Source: Gammaproteobacteria bacterium (GTDB lineage Bacteria > Pseudomonadota > Gammaproteobacteria > Porifericomitales > Porifericomitaceae). From it: a DNA stretch of 58,563 nt. The translations under genes were made by a program, and so were the position numbers. The stretch lies in NCBI GenBank assembly GCA_014238615.1, contig JABAAT010000041.1:1-58563 (forward strand). The letters are read 5' to 3'. The notes under the pieces are model-generated. The model ran no database searches, was not told the origin of the DNA, and saw nothing but the letters and a program-made list of their open reading frames with translations. Positions 53,603 to 58,563 of the stretch are shown piece after piece. Each line of letters starts with the position of its first letter. Positions within the stretch are counted from its first letter, which is position 1.

Positions 53603-53646
53603 GATGGTTGATGGGGCGCCGCCACCTCCCGCCCCTGGAACGTTCA

Positions 53647-53732
53647 GCCGATGTGGTGGAACCTGGTAGACACGCTACCTTGAGGGGGTAGTGGCGAAAG
53701 CCGTGCCGGTTCGAGTCCGGCCATCGGCACCA
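53647..53732 (+). tRNA. tRNA-Leu (anticodon GAG)
   Basis: An 86-base type II tRNA. Acceptor GCCGATG pairs with CATCGGC; CTACC/GGTAG forms the anticodon stem around TTGAGGG, giving anticodon GAG (CUC/CUU). It has a long variable arm, the T-arm GCCGG-TTCGAGT-CCGGC, and an encoded CCA. It lies 136 bases upstream of nuoA, an arrangement seen in other gammaproteobacteria after secG. Confidence 0.97.
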
Positions 53733-53868
53733 ACCGCCCGCGCCGCGGTCCCGGGGTTGCAGGGCCGAAAATACCGCCCCCGGTCGCCGTCACGCCGTGC
53801 TACACTGACGTTGTCAGCCGTGCTGGAAGCACCGGCAAGGAAGACGCGGCGGCCTGGAGCCACATCAT

Positions 53869-54222
53869 ATGCTTCTTGAGTACTACCCCATCCTGCTGTT
53901 CATCCTGCTGAGCCTGTTACTGGGCGTCGTCATGCTGGGCCTCGGCTTCCTGCTTGGGCCACGGCACCCGGACCCCCGCAAGCTGGCGCCTTACGAATGC
54001 GGCTTCGAGGCTTTTAACGACGCCCGCAGCCGCTTTGACATACGCTATTACCTGGTCGCCATTGTCTTTATCCTCTTCGATCTGGAATTCGCCTTCTTCT
54101 TTCCCTGGGCGGTCAGCTTCCGCCATTTAGAGATCGGCTTCTGGGCCATGTTTCCCTTCGTGGCGATCCTGGCCGTGATCTTCATCTACGAGTGGCGCAA
54201 GGGGGCCTTGGAATGGGAATAG
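53869..54222 (+). CDS. nuoA: NADH-quinone oxidoreductase subunit A
   Basis: Membrane subunit of complex I. The 117-residue product has three hydrophobic helices, [22 protein letters not shown] between helix 1 and 2, and [13 protein letters not shown]. The ATG at 53869 has TGGAG upstream. It overlaps nuoB by ten bases. No promoter between it and the tRNA-Leu is clear. Confidence 0.97.
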   Translation: MLLEYYPILLFILLSLLLGVVMLGLGFLLGPRHPDPRKLAPYECGFEAFNDARSRFDIRYYLVAIVFILFDLEFAFFFPWAVSFRHLEIGFWAMFPFVAILAVIFIYEWRKGALEWE

Positions 54223-54788
54223 ACCCCTCCCGCCTTCCTCCCTGGCCGCAGTTCGGCGAGGCGCCCCCCGGAGCACCCATCTCCCACCCGGCGGAAGTCC
54301 CGGCCGATGAGCCGTTCGGCCAACTGGCAGGCCAAGGCTACCTGACGACCACCGCGGACCGCCTGGTGAACTGGGCACGCACCGGCTCGCTCTGGCCCAT
54401 GACCTTCGGCCTGGCCTGCTGCGCCGTGGAAATGATGCACGCAGGCGCCGCCCGCTACGACCTGGATCGCTTCGGCGTCATCTTCCGCCCCAGCCCGCGC
54501 CAATCCGATGTGATGATCGTGGCCGGTACCCTGGTCAACAAAATGGCCCCCGCCTTGCGCCGGGTTTATGACCAGATGTCCGAGCCGCGCTGGGTCATCT
54601 CCATGGGCTCCTGTGCCAACGGCGGCGGCTATTACCATTATTCCTACTCCGTGGTGCGCGGCTGCGATCGCATCGTGCCGGTGGATATCTATGTGCCCGG
54701 CTGCCCTCCCACCGCGGAAGCCCTGCTCTACGGGATCATGCAGTTACAAAAGAAAATCCGCCGCACCAGCACTTTCATCGCCCGCTGA
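54213..54788 (+). CDS. nuoB: NADH-quinone oxidoreductase subunit B
   Basis: Carries cluster N2, the last iron-sulfur centre before quinone. The 191-residue product has the ligand set [20 protein letters not shown] and [15 protein letters not shown]. The N-terminus is longer than usual by about 25 residues. The ATG at 54213 lies inside the end of nuoA. The nuoC start follows after 19 bases. Confidence 0.97.
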   Translation: MGIDPSRLPPWPQFGEAPPGAPISHPAEVPADEPFGQLAGQGYLTTTADRLVNWARTGSLWPMTFGLACCAVEMMHAGAARYDLDRFGVIFRPSPRQSDVMIVAGTLVNKMAPALRRVYDQMSEPRWVISMGSCANGGGYYHYSYSVVRGCDRIVPVDIYVPGCPPTAEALLYGIMQLQKKIRRTSTFIAR

Positions 54789-54807
54789 ACGGGGAGCAGC
54801 GCGGGCC

Positions 54808-55548
54808 TTGAACGCCATCAGCGACCTCGATACGCAGCTGCGGAAGCGCTTCGATGAACTGCTGCTGTTCAAGGACGGCGCACGCGATATGGTCACGGCG
54901 GAGGTGGACGCAGAGCACCTGCTGGAAGTCTGCCGCGTGCTGCACGATGACCAGGCCCTGCGCTTTGAGCAGCTTTCCGATATCTGCGGCATGGACTACT
55001 CCACTTACGGCCATACGGACTGGAACACCCAATCCACGACCCACACCGGCTACAGTCGCGGCGTGCAGCCGGATGCACGCGGAACGCCGAAAGAGGAGAC
55101 TTGGGGCGATGCGGACCAGGAGCCGTCGAACGAAGCGGACCAGTCCCACCTTGCGGCTATCTACCATCTGCTTTCCCTCAAGCACAACCGCCGCCTGCGG
55201 CTACGCTGCCGGGCGGTCGGCACACCGCCGCGCCTGCCTTCCGTGGTGACCATATGGAACAGTGCGAACTGGTATGAACGCGAGGCTTTTGACCTTTTCG
55301 GCATCCTCTTCACGGAGCATCCCGATCTGCGCCGGCTGCTGACCGACTACGGCTTCATCGGCCACCCCTTCCGCAAGGACTTTCCCCTGCACGGCAAGGT
55401 GGAAGTACGCTATGACCCCGACCAGGAACGGGTCGTCTATCAGCCCGTGAGTATCGAGAACCGCGTTCTGATGCCGCGCGTCATGCGCGACGACAACCGC
55501 TACCTGCGAAACGGGGAAGAGAACACGGAGGAAGACGCGAAAGCTTGA
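54808..55548 (+). CDS. nuoC: NADH-quinone oxidoreductase subunit C
   Basis: Peripheral-arm subunit of complex I. The 246-residue product has the conserved end: [21 protein letters not shown], then [15 protein letters not shown] and [14 protein letters not shown] longer hydrophilic loop follows CGMDYSTYG. The start is a TTG at 54808 with GGGGAGC ten bases upstream, which decides it over upstream in-frame codons inside nuoB. nuoD, always next in the standard operon, is absent: nuoC is followed by a convergent tRNA-Ala. The rest of complex I must be encoded elsewhere. Confidence 0.94.
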   Translation: MNAISDLDTQLRKRFDELLLFKDGARDMVTAEVDAEHLLEVCRVLHDDQALRFEQLSDICGMDYSTYGHTDWNTQSTTHTGYSRGVQPDARGTPKEETWGDADQEPSNEADQSHLAAIYHLLSLKHNRRLRLRCRAVGTPPRLPSVVTIWNSANWYEREAFDLFGILFTEHPDLRRLLTDYGFIGHPFRKDFPLHGKVEVRYDPDQERVVYQPVSIENRVLMPRVMRDDNRYLRNGEENTEEDAKA

Positions 55549-55632
55549 ACCACGCACCCGCGCCGCCGTGACCCGGGGAGACTGCTGGTGAATGCCGGGG
55601 AAGCTGAAGGGGGCGATGGAACAAGAGAAACC

Positions 55633-55708
55633 TGGTGGAGCCGAGGAGAATCGAACTCCTGACCTTCGCGTTGCGAACGCGACGCTCTACCAACTGAGCT
55701 ACGGCCCC
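55633..55708 (-). tRNA. tRNA-Ala (anticodon CGC)
   Basis: A 76-base tRNA with encoded CCA. Acceptor GGGGCCG pairs with CGGCTCC including the G3-U70 alanine identity pair. The anticodon loop TTCGCAA gives anticodon CGC (GCG). T-arm AGGAG-TTCGATT-CTCCT is intact. It is convergent with nuoC, 84 bases beyond its stop. Confidence 0.97.
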
Positions 55709-55795
55709 TTGGGTGGTTCCCGGGTTACTTCCCGGGTAAAATCAGGCCAGGGGGAATCCACATCTCTCCTGATTGGGAGCCTATTTTAAGAATAT

Positions 55796-55813
55796 ATTGA
55801 AAGCATTTTCAAT
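55796..55813. promoter_or_regulatory. 18-bp inverted repeat overlapping a -10-like element before arsS
   Basis: ATTGAAA-GCAT-TTTCAAT, perfect seven-base arms with a four-base centre, about 45 bases before the ArsS ATG. TATATT at 55793-55798 overlaps its left arm, so a repressor here could block a promoter. Similar A/T-rich palindromes serve ArsR or other regulators, but no regulator gene is present. Confidence 0.45.
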
Positions 55814-55858
55814 AGCGTTTCCAGAGTTTCCCGGGCCACCCGCCCGTCGATACGAACC

Positions 55859-56824
55859 ATGCACGACACCTTAGCCCTGCTGCAGCAACACGCCTTTCCG
55901 CCGATGCGGCGGCGGCGTCTGCGCACGCTGCAGGTGAACCTGGGCTACAAATGCAACCAGCAGTGCGTGCACTGCCATGTCAACGCCGGCCCGCATCGCA
56001 CCGAACTCATGAGCGCGGAACATGTGGACCTGGTGCTGCATTTCCTGGAGGCCGGTTCCGTGGAGATCCTGGATGTGACCGGCGGAGCGCCGGAACTCAA
56101 TCCTGAATTCCGGCGACTCGTGGACAGGACACGGGCCCTGGGCCGGCGGGTCATTGACCGCTGCAACCTGACCATCCTGGAAGTACCGGGCCACGAAGAC
56201 CTGGCGAAATTCCTGGCGGATCGGCAGGTGGAAATCATTGCCTCACTGCCTTGCTACCTGGAACAGAACGTGGAGCGGCAGCGCGGAGCGGGAGTGTTCA
56301 GTGCAAGCCTGCGCGGTCTGCGGCGTTTGAACGCGCTGGGTTACGGTGACGACAGCGGCCGCCTGCCGCTGCACCTGGTCTATAACCCGCAAGGACCCGT
56401 GCTGCCGCCGCCGCAGGAAAGCCTGGAAGCTGACTACAAGCGCGAGTTGGGACGCCTGGGAATCCGCTTTGACCGCCTGTACACGCTATGCAACATGCCC
56501 ATCAAGCGTTTTGGCAGCATGCTGGTCTCACGTGGGGAGTTTGGTGCCTACCTGCGGCTGCTGGCGGATAACCATCGCCCGGAGAACCTGGAAAACGTGA
56601 TGTGCCGGGATTTGCTGAGCGTTGATTGGCAGGGCTATGTCTATGACTGCGACTTCAACCAGATGCTGGGACTGGGGCTGGCCGGTGGGCGCGTGCATTT
56701 GTCCGGGTTGCTGGGCGAAACCCTGGAAGGACGGCCGATCCAGGTACGGGACCATTGCTATGGCTGCACCGCCGGCCAGGGCAGCAGTTGCGGGGGGGCG
56801 CTGGCGAAATCCCAGGCGTCGTAA
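55859..56824 (+). CDS. arsS: ArsS-type radical SAM protein (arsenosugar biosynthesis)
   Basis: Radical SAM enzyme proposed to add a deoxyadenosyl group in arsenosugar formation. The 321-residue product has VNLGYKCNQQCVHCHVNAGP with the CxxxCxxC cluster for [4Fe-4S]/SAM, and EILDVTGGAPELNPEF. The C-terminal DUF3641 part has DWQGYVYDCDFNQML and DHCYGCTAGQGSSCGG, extra cysteines typical of this group. The ATG at 55859 begins MHDTLALLQQH. It is followed by two genes annotated in relatives as arsenosugar glycosyltransferases. No arsM methyltransferase is seen in the window, so an arsenic role is inferred from family. Confidence 0.86.
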   Translation: MHDTLALLQQHAFPPMRRRRLRTLQVNLGYKCNQQCVHCHVNAGPHRTELMSAEHVDLVLHFLEAGSVEILDVTGGAPELNPEFRRLVDRTRALGRRVIDRCNLTILEVPGHEDLAKFLADRQVEIIASLPCYLEQNVERQRGAGVFSASLRGLRRLNALGYGDDSGRLPLHLVYNPQGPVLPPPQESLEADYKRELGRLGIRFDRLYTLCNMPIKRFGSMLVSRGEFGAYLRLLADNHRPENLENVMCRDLLSVDWQGYVYDCDFNQMLGLGLAGGRVHLSGLLGETLEGRPIQVRDHCYGCTAGQGSSCGGALAKSQAS

Positions 56825-56832
56825 CCGCCTCG

Positions 56833-57504
56833 GTGCACATTTCGATCATCACCCCCGTGCTGAACGAGGCAGAACGCATTGCGCCTTGCTTAAACCGCCT
56901 GCGGGCCTGGCGGCGCGCCGGCCACGAACTCATCGTGGTGGACGGGGGCAGCAGCGACGGCAGCGCGGCGCTGGCGCGACCGCTGGCCGACCAGGTTCTG
57001 GAAGCGCCTCCCTGCAGGGCTCTGCAGCTGCGTGCCGGAAGCGCCGCGGCCTCGGGTGCGTTACTGCTGTTTTTGCATGTGGACACGGAGTTGCCGGCCG
57101 ACGCCATGGAAAGGCTGGAAGAACAGGCCCGCATGGCACCCTGCTGGGGACGTTTTGACGTGCGCCTGAGCGGCGCCCACGGCCTGCTCCGGATACTCGA
57201 GCGCTGCATCAACTGGCGTTCCCGGTTAACGGGCGTGGCGACCGGCGATCAGGCGATCTTTGTCAGCCGCGCACTGTACCTGGAGTGCGGCGGCTTTCCC
57301 CCCATCGCGCTCATGGAAGACGTGGCATTCTGCAAGATGCTGCGGCGCCGGCGGCGGCCGCTCTGCCTGAGCCCACCGGTGATCACCTCCAGCCGGCGCT
57401 GGGAACAGCGCGGCATCCTGCGCACCGTACTGCTCATGTGGTGGCTGCGGTTCGCATTCTTCCTGGGCGTGCGCCCGGAACACCTGGCCCGATTTTACCG
57501 ATGA
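56833..57504 (+). CDS. TIGR04283-type glycosyltransferase (arsenosugar cluster)
   Basis: A 223-residue GT-A glycosyltransferase. It opens ISIITPVLNEAERIAPCL, has LIVVDGGSSDGSAALA (the nucleotide-binding acidic motif) and LLFLHVDTELP (DxD-like). The later GVATGDQAIFVSRALYLECGGFP and LMEDVAFCKMLRR match the TIGR04283 group found beside ArsS. The start is a GTG at 56833, nine bases after the arsS stop; its own stop overlaps the next ATG (ATGA). Substrate inferred from genomic association only. Confidence 0.85.
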   Translation: MHISIITPVLNEAERIAPCLNRLRAWRRAGHELIVVDGGSSDGSAALARPLADQVLEAPPCRALQLRAGSAAASGALLLFLHVDTELPADAMERLEEQARMAPCWGRFDVRLSGAHGLLRILERCINWRSRLTGVATGDQAIFVSRALYLECGGFPPIALMEDVAFCKMLRRRRRPLCLSPPVITSSRRWEQRGILRTVLLMWWLRFAFFLGVRPEHLARFYR

Positions 57505-58202
57505 AACGGCGGCGCGGCTGCGCCCTGCTGATTTTCACCCGGGCGCCGTACCCGGGCGAGGTCAAAACCCGCCTGATACCGATGCTGAACGCGGCGGGGG
57601 CGGCACGGCTGCAAGCCACCCTCCTGCAGCGGGTGCTGGCGGAGGTCCTGGGCGGGCGGCGTATGCCCACCCAACTTTGGTACGCCGGCCGACCCCATCC
57701 CCTACTGCAAAGCCTGGCACACCGCTACCGGATCGACCTGCGACGGCAGCAGGGTGGAGATCTCGGGGCGCGCATGGCGTATGCCTGCCGCGCGGCGTTG
57801 CGGCGGTGCCACGCCGTCCTGATGATAGGCAGCGACTGCCCGCGGCTACGCAAGGCGGACCTGGAAAGCGCGGCGGCGAACCTGAACCCCGGCGGCAAAA
57901 ACTGCAGCGACGTGGTGCTGGGACCGGCGCTGGACGGGGGCTATTACCTGCTGGGCCTGCGCCGCCCCAGGCCGCCGCTGTTCCAGGGGTTACCCTGGGG
58001 TGGCCCGCGGGTGCTGGAGATCAGCCTGCGCCGCTGCCGCCTGATGGGGCTACGGATACGACTTCTGGGCCGCCGCCGGGACCTGGACCGGCCGGAGGAC
58101 CTGGAGGATTGGATCACCGGGAGGCCGGAAGCAATACGGCGTCCCCCGCCTGCTCGAAGCCGTCGCCCGCAGCCGGGGTGGGAACCGCTTCCCAAGGCCT
58201 GA
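57501..58202 (+). CDS. TIGR04282-type glycosyltransferase/nucleotidyltransferase (DUF2064)
   Basis: A 233-residue GT-A-fold protein of the DUF2064/TIGR04282 group. It opens CALLIFTRAPYPGEVKTRLIP (the KTRL signature), has LGARMAYACRAAL and LMIGSDCPRLRKADLE (acidic metal-binding motif), and DVVLGPALDGGYYLLGLRRP. The ATG at 57501 overlaps the preceding stop. The last 30 residues are Arg/Pro-rich and may be non-functional extension. It completes the three-gene unit with arsS. Confidence 0.83.
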   Translation: MKRRRGCALLIFTRAPYPGEVKTRLIPMLNAAGAARLQATLLQRVLAEVLGGRRMPTQLWYAGRPHPLLQSLAHRYRIDLRRQQGGDLGARMAYACRAALRRCHAVLMIGSDCPRLRKADLESAAANLNPGGKNCSDVVLGPALDGGYYLLGLRRPRPPLFQGLPWGGPRVLEISLRRCRLMGLRIRLLGRRRDLDRPEDLEDWITGRPEAIRRPPPARSRRPQPGWEPLPKA

Positions 58203-58446
58203 ATTCGCGCCCGCGCCGACCTTCGGCCAAGAACTGCTCCCGGATGCAGACGAGTCACCCGGAGACCGTTGCGCCCGCGGCCACGGCTTAAATTGTACAA
58301 AAACGCCTTAAATTTGCGTTATACTTGAAGACTGAATTTTTGCACGGTCATATGCTTTCCCGCACGGTCAGCGGAAGGAATTCGTCGCCAGGAAGCGAAT
58401 CCGCGGCTCTTCAGCTTTTTTCGTACCGCGTATGCGGCGGCTTTCT
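58203..58446. other. Spacer with a weak promoter-like sequence
   Basis: About 240 bases with no gene seen. TTATACT near 58319-58325 is a -10-like element in an A/T-rich island, without a good -35; it might serve a gene beyond the window. Confidence 0.35.
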
Positions 58447-58563
58447 CTTGACTGACTGGCTTGACTGACTGGCTTGACTGACTGGCTTGACTGACTGGCT
58501 TGACTGACTGGCTTGACTGACTGGCTTGACTGACTGGCTTGACTGACTGGCTTGACTGACTGG
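58447..58563. repeat. Nine exact 13-bp tandem repeats at the window end
   Basis: cttgactgactgg repeated nine times without change, and cut by the window end so the true copy number may be larger. Each unit contains TTGACT, one base from a -35 hexamer. There are no spacers, so it is not CRISPR. The unit length is not a multiple of three. Confidence 0.95.

Noticed and set aside
53401-53646. secG upstream of tRNA-Leu
   Set aside because: Common neighbour in relatives, but no frame here encodes a SecG-like two-helix protein.
55549-55632. Search for a disrupted nuoD after nuoC
   Set aside because: The 84 bases before the tRNA-Ala show no NuoD-like translation in any frame, so it is absence rather than a frameshift.
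58447-58563. Possible CRISPR array
   Set aside because: Units are directly adjacent with no spacers and no cas genes are present.

Overview
The window most likely comes from a gammaproteobacterial methylotroph, probably a methanotroph of the Methylococcales, with high GC content. The lineage signal is conserved gene order: map followed by glnD, ftsK followed by lolA, and a CysB-type regulator near cysH. The lifestyle signal is a complete tetrahydromethanopterin (H4MPT) C1 block (mtdB, mch, fae plus two ATP-grasp ligases and a CitG-like enzyme), together with hopanoid genes (squalene synthase, squalene-hopene cyclase, HpnG). No methane monooxygenase or methanol dehydrogenase lies in the window, so methanotrophy itself is inferred.

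Layout. 1-2069: start of glnD and map, minus strand. 2163-12030: an accessory surface-glycan region with a GT2 enzyme, an 898-residue three-domain protein (CDP-glycerol-transferase-like, alpha/alpha toroid, methyltransferase), a LicC-like nucleotidyltransferase, an HTH-metallopeptidase/DUF4411 toxin-antitoxin-like pair, wecB and a CgeB-like glycosyltransferase. 12133-21583: mostly housekeeping (lolA, ftsK, a metallophosphoesterase, a GNAT protein, aat, a VOC protein, speD, hisH, hisB, tatB). 21584-28763: a small secreted EF-hand protein, a TauE/SafE permease, a frameshifted cysB, cysH with a thioredoxin-like partner, a hypothetical protein with an FHA protein, and a lytic transglycosylase. 28878-33287: pgpA and the hopanoid genes. 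33451-37183: cytochrome oxidase assembly genes (DUF2909, surf1, SCO-like, ctaA, ctaB). 37223-41546: a UvrD-like helicase, hemH and a CPBP protease. 41547-47393: the H4MPT operon, ending in a strong terminator. 47740-48045: a decayed parA. 48220-53400: comM, ggt, coaD, fumC. 53647-55708: tRNA-Leu, nuoABC, tRNA-Ala. 55859-58202: an arsenosugar-type cluster.

The strongest functional unit is the C1 block. Fae condenses formaldehyde with H4MPT, MtdB oxidises methylene-H4MPT and Mch hydrolyses methenyl-H4MPT. The two ATP-grasp ligases and the CitG-like protein probably serve cofactor assembly. The cox assembly genes and hemH support aerobic respiration, and nuoABC the NADH end of the chain.

Two genome-scale patterns stand out. 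Several normally longer operons are cut short here (nuo after nuoC, his after hisH, cox assembly without cox structural genes). Short tandem-repeat arrays with 9-15 bp units recur in intergenic DNA and gene ends, finishing with nine exact copies of a 13-bp unit at the right edge. The most unusual single observations are the three-domain surface-polymer protein, the Ser in place of the third Asp in the cyclase catalytic motif, and the single-base frameshift in cysB.
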